Below, piece by piece: positions 16,872-25,434 of a stretch of DNA of 64,000 nt. Below the pieces are notes generated by a model, which saw only the letters and a list, made by a program, of their open reading frames with translations, was not told where the DNA came from and did not search any database. The DNA comes from JBBTTE01 sp038064395 (GTDB taxonomy: Bacteria; Patescibacteriota; Saccharimonadia; Saccharimonadales; UBA4665): the NCBI GenBank assembly GCA_038064395.1, contig JBBTTE010000008.1:1-64000 (forward strand), written 5' to 3'. Numbering within the stretch: position 1 is the first letter of the stretch; each line of letters opens with the position of its first letter. A program made the position numbers and the translations under genes.

Positions 16872-18323
16872 ATGACTTTGTTTATTATTGTCCTAGGGTT
16901 TGTCACGGCAGCTGTAGTGTCTTCGCTGACCAGTTCTCGTCGTGTCATAGAGGGGGCTGCCATTGCCGCCAGTGTGTTTGCGCTAGGAGCTTCTAGCGCA
17001 ATCGCGTACGCCGTCGGTACTAGCGGTGCGTATAAGCCGCTTGCCTTCTTGTCTGTCGATGCTTTAGGCGCGATAGTAATGCTGCTTATCTCGGTCGTGG
17101 CTAGCTCAACATCTATCTACGCCGTGCCATTCTTACGCAAGGAAATGGACAAGAAGGTCATTGGCCTAAGTAGATTCAAGCAGTACTACGTTCTTGTTAA
17201 CATCTTCTTGGCGATGATGTTCTTGGCGGTCACTGCCAACAATCCGGTGGTTGCTTGGATATTCTTGGAGGCTACTACTCTCTCTACGGTTTTCCTGATA
17301 AGTTACTATGGTAAACGATCTAGCGTTGAGGCGGCTTGGAAATACTTGATTATTAACTCGCTAGGCCTTTTGCTGGCCTTCTTCGGAACGCTGTTGTACT
17401 TTGCGGCCATCAAGGGCATCGCGGCTAACGGCTTCGTCAGCTGGCAGGCTTTGCTTGATAATGCTCGACACTTTGATCCGGCAGTTGCCAAAGTCGCCTT
17501 TGTTTTTGTGCTTATCGGTTATGGCACTAAGATTGGTCTAGCCCCGATGCATACTTGGAAGCCCGATGCTTACAGTAAGTCTCCTGTGCCGCTAGGCGCT
17601 TTGTTCTCTGGCGCGCTCATGCCCGTGGCCTTTGTTATTTTGCTACGATTCAAGTCTATAACCGATGCTGCCGTCGGGCCGTTGTTCAGCCAGCATTTGC
17701 TTATCGCATTTGGTATTTTGTCAATAATTATCGCAGCGCTTAGTATGCTCTCTGCCAAGAACTACAAGCGACTACTGGCTTACTCTAGCATTGAGCACGC
17801 CGGTATCATCGCACTCGGGTTTGGGTTTGGCGGATTGGGTGCTTTTGCGGCTATTTTGCACATGATATATCACTCACTGATTAAACCAGCACTTTTCTTC
17901 ACCTCTGGTAATATACTGCTCAAGTATCACTCAGCTCGCATTACCAAGGTGCGCGGCGCCATGAGTATCGTCCCAGTTACTAGTGTGCTGCTGCTAGTCG
18001 GTTTGTTTGCGGTGACTGGACTGCCTCCCTTTGGTATTTTCCAGACAGAGCTGTTTATTCTTGCGGCTGGTGCCAAGAACTCTCCGATTATAGTCGTTAC
18101 CGCGTTACTGGCGATGGCCATGGTATTCATAGGTTTCTTCCGCCATGTCAGTTCTATGGTTCTGAGCGGTAAGCCTGAGACGCCACAGTTGGTTGAGTCT
18201 GGTGAAGATAGTGTTTGGCTGTTCATCCCACCGTTGGTGCTGCTGGTGCTGGCCTTGGTTCTGAGCGTTTGGATGCCGCCTTTTGTACAAACCCTAATTC
18301 ACGAGACCGTAAGGAACTATTAG
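16872..18323 (+). CDS. HyfF/NuoN-like proton-pumping membrane subunit
   Basis: The second antiporter-type subunit of the operon, 483 residues. Glu133 (WIFLEATTLS), Lys220 (GYGTKIGLAPMHTW) and Lys338 (HSLIKPALFF) keep the proton-path positions, and LAYSSIEHAG is the conserved family loop. HyfF-type proteins resemble NuoN/NuoL. Only two such subunits are encoded here, fewer than in complex I and in Hyf (HyfB, D and F). Confidence 0.92.
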   Translation: MTLFIIVLGFVTAAVVSSLTSSRRVIEGAAIAASVFALGASSAIAYAVGTSGAYKPLAFLSVDALGAIVMLLISVVASSTSIYAVPFLRKEMDKKVIGLSRFKQYYVLVNIFLAMMFLAVTANNPVVAWIFLEATTLSTVFLISYYGKRSSVEAAWKYLIINSLGLLLAFFGTLLYFAAIKGIAANGFVSWQALLDNARHFDPAVAKVAFVFVLIGYGTKIGLAPMHTWKPDAYSKSPVPLGALFSGALMPVAFVILLRFKSITDAAVGPLFSQHLLIAFGILSIIIAALSMLSAKNYKRLLAYSSIEHAGIIALGFGFGGLGAFAAILHMIYHSLIKPALFFTSGNILLKYHSARITKVRGAMSIVPVTSVLLLVGLFAVTGLPPFGIFQTELFILAAGAKNSPIIVVTALLAMAMVFIGFFRHVSSMVLSGKPETPQLVESGEDSVWLFIPPLVLLVLALVLSVWMPPFVQTLIHETVRNY

Positions 18324-18324
18324 T

Positions 18325-19890
18325 ATGAAAAAGTTTGATAATTATTTACCCAAAAACGTATCGGCTCAAATTGATGGTGACGTAGCTAGCTTTGAAGTAT
18401 CAGTCGACGAAATAACAGAGATAGTCCGCAATCTCCATGTTGATAAAAACTTGACTTTAAAACTTATAGACGTTACCGATGAACGAGCTGAAAGTGGCTG
18501 CTTTAAGGTCTGGTACGTCTTCGGTGCTCCTGAGGATGGCCTGTTCATAGCGCCTTATATCAGGCTGGAAAAGACTGAAGAATTTCCATCTGTTACTTCC
18601 GTCATTCACGCTGCCGGTAATTACGAGAGAAAGATTAAGACCTTCTTCGGTCTAACGCCTATCGGTAACCCAGATTCTAGAATGCTTATTTTGCATGAAA
18701 ACTGGCCAGATGATGTCTTCCCATTACGCAAAGAATTTGACGCTCACAAGCGGCCAGCGGCAGCGACTGGTATTTATAAGTTCCAAAGAGTTCACGGTGA
18801 AGGCATATATGAAATACCAGTTGGTCCGATTCACGCAGGCATAATCGAGCCGGGTCACTTTCGTTTCAGTGTGGCTGGTGAGTCAATAATGCTACTTGAA
18901 GCACGGCTAGGGTATGTCCATAAGGGTCACGAAAAGTTGTTTGAGAGTTTGAACCTAACAGATCAGGTTCGCTTATCACAGAAAGTATCAGGTGATAGTT
19001 CGCTGTCTCACTCATTGGCTTTCTGCCAGGCCGTAGAGCAGCTATCAGGCATTGATGTGCCGGAGAGAGCCAAGTATTTGCGAACTATTTACGCTGAGCT
19101 AGAGCGCCTTGCTTGCCACTTTGGTGACATTGGATTCATGATGATGGATACTGGCTTCAACTTCGGCGGAGCGAACGGTTCTAGGTTGCGAGAAATGATT
19201 ATGCGTATCAATGAGCGACTGACGGAAAGCCGCTTCCTACGAGGCGTAAACGTGGTCGGTGGTGTGGCCAAGGACATTTCTGACGAGCAAAACGAGTTAC
19301 TCATCCAAGAGTTAGATGCCATAATGAAGGACTTCAAAGAAGTGGTCGATATTGCCGAAAACAGAGTATCTGTGCTTAATCGTCTTAAGGGCACTGGACC
19401 TTTGCCATATGATGTCGCCAAAGATCATGGCGCAGTTGGGGTGCCGGCTCGGGCAGTTGGTGTCGCAACAGACGCGCGGGCTGAGTACCCATATGCTGCC
19501 TACGGCGAGTTACCGCTGGGTGACATTCCTACAGAGAAGACGGGCGATGTTTACGCGCGGTTCCGCATCCGAATACGAGAAGCCCGCACAGCTAGCAAGC
19601 TAATTCAAGAAGCTCTAACCCGCTTGCCAAAAGGCCCTATAGCCGCGAAAACCACCAAGAGTATGCTCAAAAAGAGCGCTATCGCTATCGGCTGCGTCGA
19701 AGGCTGGCGCGGAGAAATAATCTATTTCATCAAGACCGATAAACAAGGTCAAATCAACCGAGTTGCTATCCGTGACCCCTCATTTATAAACTGGCAAGTT
19801 CTTGGTTATTGTGGGCAGGGTCAGATTGTGCCTGACTTCCCGCTTATTAACAAGAGCTTCAACTTGTCCTACACCGGTCACGATTTGTAG
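18325..19890 (+). CDS. HyfG/NuoCD-like large subunit without NiFe ligands
   Basis: The 521-residue fusion has an N-terminal NuoC-like domain (to about residue 138, ending ENWPDDVFPLRKEFD). A NuoD/hydrogenase-large-subunit domain follows: PVGPIHAGIIEPGHFRFSVA at 166-185 and the arginine-rich helices after 240. The first NiFe motif, CGxC in hydrogenases, reads Ser222-Gly-Asp-Ser225 here. The C-terminal DPCxxC motif reads Asn-Leu-Ser515-Tyr-Thr-Gly518. All four metal-binding cysteines are absent, and the protein ends three residues later, without a maturation peptide. Hydrogenase activity is excluded on current knowledge. Confidence 0.88.
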   Translation: MKKFDNYLPKNVSAQIDGDVASFEVSVDEITEIVRNLHVDKNLTLKLIDVTDERAESGCFKVWYVFGAPEDGLFIAPYIRLEKTEEFPSVTSVIHAAGNYERKIKTFFGLTPIGNPDSRMLILHENWPDDVFPLRKEFDAHKRPAAATGIYKFQRVHGEGIYEIPVGPIHAGIIEPGHFRFSVAGESIMLLEARLGYVHKGHEKLFESLNLTDQVRLSQKVSGDSSLSHSLAFCQAVEQLSGIDVPERAKYLRTIYAELERLACHFGDIGFMMMDTGFNFGGANGSRLREMIMRINERLTESRFLRGVNVVGGVAKDISDEQNELLIQELDAIMKDFKEVVDIAENRVSVLNRLKGTGPLPYDVAKDHGAVGVPARAVGVATDARAEYPYAAYGELPLGDIPTEKTGDVYARFRIRIREARTASKLIQEALTRLPKGPIAAKTTKSMLKKSAIAIGCVEGWRGEIIYFIKTDKQGQINRVAIRDPSFINWQVLGYCGQGQIVPDFPLINKSFNLSYTGHDL

Positions 19891-19920
19891 GTTAGATCTT
19901 CGTTATTCGTAGTTCTAGTC

Positions 19921-19949
19921 TTTACAAATACCCTAACTCAGGTTACTCT
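19921..19949 (+). promoter_or_regulatory. Promoter of the aquaporin-family gene
   Basis: TTTACA (19921-19926) and TACTCT (19944-19949) are 17 nt apart. Transcription would begin near 19957, leaving a 23-nt leader that includes GGAGG at 19967-19971. The gene can thus be expressed apart from the complex I-like operon. Confidence 0.55.
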
Positions 19950-19979
19950 AATGACATCAATTAAGTGGAGGTTCCAAGC

Positions 19980-20699
19980 ATGTTTGGAAGACGCAAAGTA
20001 GCTGCCCTTGTGGGTGAGTTCATAGGTACAGGCGCATTGACGCTGCTCGTTCTGAGCGTACAACGATCAACAATAGGTGTGCCATTTTTCGTGGCCGCTG
20101 CCGCCGGTCTAACATTGGCATTAATGATCTTCGCGATGGGTCGCGTAACTGGTGGGTACTTCAACCCAGCTATAGTTATAGCCTTTTGGACTGCACGTAA
20201 GATTTCAACAATCACGACTGTTCTATATGTAGTCGTACAACTGCTTGGTGCATGGGGTGCTTACTACCTCTACACTTACTTCGTTAAGAATGATTTGCAG
20301 CCAATCGGTGGCCACTTCACAGCTCGTATCCTAACGGCTGAAGCTATCGGTACTGGTCTGTTCGCCTTCGGTGTTGCAGCTGCTGTTTACCAGCGTGTTA
20401 GCATTGCCGTAACGGCTTCATTCGCAGGTGTTGCCTTGATGCTAGGTGCGATCGCTGCATCTTCAGCTTCACTTGGCCTGCTTAACCCAGCTGTCGCCCT
20501 AGGTGCACGTGCTTGGGTATGGGGTACATACGTACTTGGTCCAGTCATCGGTGCTGTTATCGGTGTTAACTTGTACGCTCTGCTATTCGCAGAAGCCGAC
20601 AAGAACGCTGTTAGCGTATCCAGTGCTGTCAAAGCCGCTGTAACCGGTAAGAAGCCAGCTAAGTCAGCTAAGAAGAAGACTTCTAAGAAGAAAAAGTAG
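19980..20699 (+). CDS. Aquaporin/MIP-family channel with unusual selectivity filter
   Basis: A 239-residue polytopic protein with the two-fold repeat of MIP channels. The first NPA box is at 62-64 (GGYFNPAIV) and the second at 169-171 (LLNPAVALG). In classical aquaporins the second box is followed by the arginine of the aromatic/arginine filter. Here Val172 takes that place, and the usual His before the first box is Tyr/Phe, so the permeant may not be water or glycerol. The ATG at 19980, 8 nt after GGAGG, is preferred over an upstream GTG at 19965. The C-terminus is a lysine-rich tail of about 20 residues. Confidence 0.85.
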   Translation: MFGRRKVAALVGEFIGTGALTLLVLSVQRSTIGVPFFVAAAAGLTLALMIFAMGRVTGGYFNPAIVIAFWTARKISTITTVLYVVVQLLGAWGAYYLYTYFVKNDLQPIGGHFTARILTAEAIGTGLFAFGVAAAVYQRVSIAVTASFAGVALMLGAIAASSASLGLLNPAVALGARAWVWGTYVLGPVIGAVIGVNLYALLFAEADKNAVSVSSAVKAAVTGKKPAKSAKKKTSKKKK

Positions 20700-20720
20700 G
20701 TTAATACTTCTCTGGCCTTA

Positions 20721-20746
20721 ACTGCCCGCCTTGTGCGGGCAGTTTT
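20721..20746 (+). terminator. Rho-independent terminator
   Basis: A perfect 9-bp stem ACTGCCCGC / GCGGGCAGT with a CTTGT loop is followed by a short T run. It lies 21 nt after the aquaporin-family gene and before the next promoter. Confidence 0.85.
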
Positions 20747-20767
20747 GCTACCAAGAGCCTTTGCATC

Positions 20768-20796
20768 TTGAAAAGTCGCAAGAATAATGGTATGAT
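20768..20796 (+). promoter_or_regulatory. Promoter of the CDP-alcohol phosphotransferase gene
   Basis: TTGAAA (20768-20773) and TATGAT (20791-20796) are 17 nt apart. The predicted start of transcription, near 20803, falls inside a 20-bp palindrome. Confidence 0.55.
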
Positions 20797-20797
20797 T

Positions 20798-20817
20798 TAC
20801 CTCAAATAATTGAGGTA
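20798..20817. promoter_or_regulatory. Perfect palindrome at the transcription start (probable operator)
   Basis: TACCTCAA-ATAA-TTGAGGTA has two perfect 8-bp arms around a 4-nt spacer. It begins 1 bp after the -10 box, where a bound repressor would block transcription. As RNA it could also form a small hairpin. The binding protein is unknown. Confidence 0.5.
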
Positions 20818-20841
20818 GGCTCAGTAAGAGATTCGGAGTGT

Positions 20842-22188
20842 GTGACTCTTGTGAACGGAATTGAAACAGTTGGAAGAGCTGCCGCTAATGGCATGCCTGT
20901 AATGAGGGCGGTGCTTGGTCCCGTTTTTGCTGATCAGCTTGTAGAGACGCCGCCAGAAGACCGCACGTGGAAAGAGGCCGGAAAGGTAGCTTTTGTAGCT
21001 GCTACTGACAAGGTTGATGGCTTTATATCTGGCCTAATCGGACCTACTGCTTTGGGTGCGAGCCTGGATGACCTTGGAGATAAGCTTTTTGTCATACCTC
21101 AATATAGGGCTCTGGCAGCAAACGGTGAGATACCGTCCTTACACTATAAGCTTAAAATAGCTCGTGACTTGGCGGTAACGGGTATGAGAGGCTTGGCTGC
21201 ATCAAAGGGCAAAGACGTAAAAGCCAGACCTCTTGGCAAACAGAAGACGGTGGTCGACATGCTTACACTGGTTGCCGCTCACTCGCCTATGGCCGAGAAC
21301 GAAGATATTTTGCGTGCTGGTCTATCTATATCAACGGCACTATCAATCGCCAGCTTTGCAGATTATGCAATGACCTTCGCTAAGTCTGATAGCCCAACAA
21401 AGCCTACAGATAATGCTAGGAATGGCGCGGCTAGGAAGGCCTTTGCAAATCCTGTCGATAAGCTAGTCGGAATTCTTGACAGTAAGGCGCCAAATGTGAC
21501 GCCCGACCATCTAACTCTTATGGGTGAGCTAATGGTAGATTCCTCTGTAGCACTAGCGGTTGCAAAGCCGGATAAAGTTTTTGTGACCACTGCGCTATTC
21601 ACAGCAGGTAGCTTGCTAGATGGAGTTGATGGTGCTCTGGCAAGGGCTAAGGGCCAAGCCAATGGCGGCACAACGATCAAGGGAATGCTTAAAGACGTTC
21701 GTGCAGACAAGAGACAGGAAATTCTAACCTTCTTCGGACTATCATTAATTGCTCGCAAGCGCGGCAATAATGTGGCTGCTAATAACTACGCGGTTGCCGC
21801 CATGACAACTGTTCTGTCTGCTTTGTACAGAGCAAGTGCAGAGTCACAAGGCTACATAGTGCCCGAAGATGGTGCAGGCACTAGAGTTATGCGGGCTGTT
21901 CTGGGAGGCGCAGGGCTTGCTCTCAATAAGAATCAGGAGGCCTCAGATATTATTAGTGGCCTAGTTGCTACTGGCAATATTAACACTTCCAAGGAACGGC
22001 GGCATGTTGCTAAGTATGGACAGGCTTCGCCTTACTGTATGGGGGTAAAGAACGATCGTAAATTCATGGAACATGCCAAGATAAGGCATGAGGCACTGGT
22101 GCCTTTGGCCGCTCTCGGCATTCTATTAGGTTCTGTTGCACTCAAGTACAACCCAGATGTTGAGCAGGCTTCAGACCTTGCCGTCTAG
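20842..22188 (+). CDS. Tandem CDP-alcohol phosphatidyltransferase-like protein
   Basis: A 448-residue protein with two copies of the CDP-alcohol phosphotransferase signature. The N-terminal copy resembles PgsA (Asp59-Gly60, Gly72, Asp76, Asp80) but has Ser-Gly in place of Ala-Arg and one residue fewer in the middle. The C-terminal copy keeps DGALAR at 263-268, then Gly281, Asp285 and Asp289, with four extra residues. Such enzymes make phospholipids from CDP-diacylglycerol. Membrane helices are weaker than expected. The start is GTG at 20842 (GGAG upstream). The gene overlaps the opposing helicase gene by 18 nt. Confidence 0.75.
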   Translation: MTLVNGIETVGRAAANGMPVMRAVLGPVFADQLVETPPEDRTWKEAGKVAFVAATDKVDGFISGLIGPTALGASLDDLGDKLFVIPQYRALAANGEIPSLHYKLKIARDLAVTGMRGLAASKGKDVKARPLGKQKTVVDMLTLVAAHSPMAENEDILRAGLSISTALSIASFADYAMTFAKSDSPTKPTDNARNGAARKAFANPVDKLVGILDSKAPNVTPDHLTLMGELMVDSSVALAVAKPDKVFVTTALFTAGSLLDGVDGALARAKGQANGGTTIKGMLKDVRADKRQEILTFFGLSLIARKRGNNVAANNYAVAAMTTVLSALYRASAESQGYIVPEDGAGTRVMRAVLGGAGLALNKNQEASDIISGLVATGNINTSKERRHVAKYGQASPYCMGVKNDRKFMEHAKIRHEALVPLAALGILLGSVALKYNPDVEQASDLAV

Positions 22189-25100
22189 CAGATCTTGCTC
22201 GAACTCAGCAATTCCCTTTGCGTCCTGTGAGTAGTTGCTGATATCTGGGAAGTTAAGTTCGCTAATGTGGCGCCAAACGATACCCATCAGCTTCTCTAGT
22301 CTATCCATGCTGGCTTGATCTGGATCAAGCGCTAGGCTAAGCTCTTTGGAGCTTTCGGCTTCAACATAGATCATCTGAGCCTTAATCGACTTTGCGGTCT
22401 TATAGCGGCCGCTCTGACTGGCCAGCAAGGCGTAGAAGACTAGCTGCGTACGGTGTCGCCAGGCCTTTATCATCTTGGTTTGGTTGCGGGTATCGAAGCT
22501 GCTTAACGGTTTGCCTGTCTTGTAGTCCGTTATTATCAGCTCGTCGCCTGCTAGGTTGATGTGATCTAGTTTACCTGACAAAGGCACTTGATTGATTGTT
22601 AGTTGGTTGATGGCTATTTCGGCTTGTCCAGACTTGTTGAGAGTGAAGCCGAGCTCGCCAAACAGCGCCCGTAGGGTTTGTTCGCCGTGTGACAAGTAGC
22701 GTTCAATCTCGGGCAGTGGTATCGGTTGGGTGGCAAGGCTGGTTTTGTAGCTTTCTAGGACTAAGGGCAGTTTGAACTTGCCAGCATTGGTTAACTGTTG
22801 GGCAGTCTGCAAGGCTTTGTGAATGGCTGTACCGTAGGCCATATTTGAGGTGGTGATATCAGGCAGTCGCAAGAGTTGACGCTCTAAGAAATGTTGCGGA
22901 CCACCCTCACTAACATCAAGGAACTGCAGTAGTGCAGTTACGCTTAGCTGATAGCCCTCCAATCTTTTCTTGAGTAATGTCTTTTCGTCTTTGGTCTCTA
23001 GTCGTGGCCACATCAGGGTTGATTCCAGGACTTCAATTGGTGGTTCAATGTCTTTGCTACCAATATCATCTGTCGGCAGAGCGCTGATGAGTGGCGTAGC
23101 TAAGAGTGCCCTGCCCTCGCTATCGGTGTTGAAGCTACTGACAATTAGAGAGCTTTTGGCACGTGTAGCCGCCACGTAAAGTAATCTCACGTAGTCGTCA
23201 TACTGTTCACCATAGGGTTGCAGAGGCAAATTGGCAGGTGGCTTGCGTCCGATGTGCCTAGGCTGCCAATTATCCTCGATCGTGTCCAGCACATATACGG
23301 TATCAAACTCCAACCCTTTGGCCTTGTGGACGGTCATAAGCTGTACAGCGTGATCTCCGCTAACAAACCATGATTGATCAGTTATTGGACGGTCTAGTTC
23401 GCGATGAAGCCTGGTTAGCCTTACGAAATCCGCTATTCCAGTGTGGCCTTCTCTGGCGGTAACAAACTCATCGGTCGTTCGGCGCAAGGTTTGGATTGCC
23501 GACAGACCTTCTAGATAGGTGTTATCAATATCGCGCTTAGATAGGAAGTAGTCGCGTAGCGGACTCGTGAGTAGCTCCCCTTGCCTAAGGCCGACTAAGT
23601 GCTCCAGCATTACAGGTAGCGGTTCAGTGCTAGATTGACGGGCTAGCCACAGAAGCCAGTCGCCCAGAATCACGAGTCGCTTGTCATCACTGTTATGTAG
23701 GCTTTTCATCCAATCAGCTTCACGATAATTATCGATAGCCAGCTGCCAGAGTGTCCTAGGCTCAACCTGCCAGACTGGATGTTGTAATAGTCTGGCCAAA
23801 TTGTAGTTTACGGCAGACTTGTCGCCTTCTTTGATAGCGGTAGCTATCTCGGCTAATAAGCATATCTGCTGAATAAGAGGATGATCAAGAACATTGTTCT
23901 GTTGCTCGTAGCTTATCGGTACCTTGAGCTCGTTAAGTAGACTGCTTATCTGGCGCAGGCTGCTATGGTTCCTTGCTAGGACGGCAATGGTTTGGGTTTG
24001 GTCTTCGGCGCACTGAGCTTGGACGCGTTTGGCTATGGCTGATAGCTGATGTTCGCGGGTTGGATAGATGGCATGCTGGATCTTGCCGCTTTCTGGGCCA
24101 TTAGCGGCTTTTAAGTTTTTGTTGAGATCAACTTCGCGCTTGACCAGACGATCGTCAGCCTGTTCGATAACAGTAGCAGAGGCATCTAGTATGGCCTGTG
24201 TTGAGCGGTAGTTATCCTGGAGCACTATCAACTGTGTCGATGGATAAGTACGCCGAAACGACAGCATGTTATTGATCTCGGCACCGTTAAAGGCAAAGAT
24301 CGACTGATCATCATCGCCAACAGCCATTAGGTTGGGCTTGCCTTCACTGCTGCTATGAGTGGCCACAAGATGTGCCAATCGTAATTGAGCAGCATTGGTG
24401 TCCTGGAATTCATCTATTAATACGTATAAGAAACGCTCCTGGACACTAGCTAGTAACTCGGGGTTTTGCTCGAGTTGAGTCGTGACTTCTATGATCATGT
24501 CCGAGTAATCATAGTAGTCATGGCCGTGAAGAGTGGCGCGGTAGGTTGCGTAAACATCAGCCGCAGCTAACCACCAAGCGTTGCGGCGGCGTTCGTCGAA
24601 CATGCCCTTCTCGCCGTTAACAGTCTGTAGCCATTGACGCTTCCACTTGCCAGTGTTGGTTGTTTTGCCCGTGTCTTGATCGGCTACGATGGCCTGCTGG
24701 AGGCTGTTCTTGATTACGGTGCTTAGTGAAGTCAGTGGCGCTACTGCTTCGTCAATCTGCTGGTCTGGCAGGCTGTCTATGGTCACGGCAAGTTGCTCTA
24801 GCTTCTTGTAGCTTAGGCTATCGCCTAGAGAGTCAATTAATAAGGGCTCAACGACATCCAGGTAGGCGTCATTAACTTCTATCATGGCTTTGAGTTTGCT
24901 GGGCGTTAAACCTGCCTCCTTGGATAGTCTCAAAGCTTGCTGCACGTCACTCAGTGCTGTGTAATTGCCTGCGAACTTCGACGCCAAAGGGTTGTCGAGT
25001 GGTAACTTGGCTAGAATGTCCTGAATTATTTCTAACTGGACAGCGTCTGGAGCAATGTTGAGTAAGGCGCCGTTCCAGAAATAATCTGGATAAAGGCTCA

Positions 25101-25398
25101 TTATCTCGGCCGCGAAGCTGTGGAAGGTACGAACCATAACGTTGTGGGCTTCTGGACCGACAAGCGTAGCCAGACGATCGCGCATGTTAGTGGCTGCAAA
25201 GTTCGTGAATGTTAGACAGAGGACGGCTGAAGGATCAGCATCGGTTTTGTGTAATATGTTGGCAACTCTAAGGCTAAGCAGCTGGGTTTTGCCCGTGCCT
25301 GGTCCTGCCACGACTAGGACCGGGCCGTCGATGGCTTCTACTGCCTTAAGTTGGGCTTTGTTGAGCTGCTTGAAGGCAGCAGCAAACTCCTGATTCAT
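22171..25398 (-). CDS. UvrD/AddA-like helicase with C-terminal RecB-type nuclease
   Basis: A 1075-residue superfamily 1A helicase. Walker A GPGTGKTQ is near residue 32. Walker B is in LIDEFQDTNAAQL, with GDDDQSIFAFNGA, then MTVHKAKGLEFD and LLYVAATRAKSSL in the second RecA domain. The last 250 residues hold a PD-(D/E)XK nuclease core (LDHINLAGDE, then IITDYKTGKP). Helicase and nuclease are therefore on one chain, as in AddA or RecB, for DNA end processing and recombination repair. No AddB or RecC partner is adjacent. TATACA lies 8 nt before the start. Confidence 0.92.
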   Translation of the reverse strand: MNQEFAAAFKQLNKAQLKAVEAIDGPVLVVAGPGTGKTQLLSLRVANILHKTDADPSAVLCLTFTNFAATNMRDRLATLVGPEAHNVMVRTFHSFAAEIMSLYPDYFWNGALLNIAPDAVQLEIIQDILAKLPLDNPLASKFAGNYTALSDVQQALRLSKEAGLTPSKLKAMIEVNDAYLDVVEPLLIDSLGDSLSYKKLEQLAVTIDSLPDQQIDEAVAPLTSLSTVIKNSLQQAIVADQDTGKTTNTGKWKRQWLQTVNGEKGMFDERRRNAWWLAAADVYATYRATLHGHDYYDYSDMIIEVTTQLEQNPELLASVQERFLYVLIDEFQDTNAAQLRLAHLVATHSSSEGKPNLMAVGDDDQSIFAFNGAEINNMLSFRRTYPSTQLIVLQDNYRSTQAILDASATVIEQADDRLVKREVDLNKNLKAANGPESGKIQHAIYPTREHQLSAIAKRVQAQCAEDQTQTIAVLARNHSSLRQISSLLNELKVPISYEQQNNVLDHPLIQQICLLAEIATAIKEGDKSAVNYNLARLLQHPVWQVEPRTLWQLAIDNYREADWMKSLHNSDDKRLVILGDWLLWLARQSSTEPLPVMLEHLVGLRQGELLTSPLRDYFLSKRDIDNTYLEGLSAIQTLRRTTDEFVTAREGHTGIADFVRLTRLHRELDRPITDQSWFVSGDHAVQLMTVHKAKGLEFDTVYVLDTIEDNWQPRHIGRKPPANLPLQPYGEQYDDYVRLLYVAATRAKSSLIVSSFNTDSEGRALLATPLISALPTDDIGSKDIEPPIEVLESTLMWPRLETKDEKTLLKKRLEGYQLSVTALLQFLDVSEGGPQHFLERQLLRLPDITTSNMAYGTAIHKALQTAQQLTNAGKFKLPLVLESYKTSLATQPIPLPEIERYLSHGEQTLRALFGELGFTLNKSGQAEIAINQLTINQVPLSGKLDHINLAGDELIITDYKTGKPLSSFDTRNQTKMIKAWRHRTQLVFYALLASQSGRYKTAKSIKAQMIYVEAESSKELSLALDPDQASMDRLEKLMGIVWRHISELNFPDISNYSQDAKGIAEFEQDLLDGKV

Positions 25399-25434
25399 GC
25401 TTCTATTGTATAGCTAACAGATGCCAAGCACTAA

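Noticed and set aside
12702..19890. Ordinary NADH dehydrogenase (complex I) or active Hyf hydrogenase
   Set aside because: NADH-module genes and the NuoI/HyfH ferredoxin-like gene are missing here, and the N2 and NiFe ligands are replaced.
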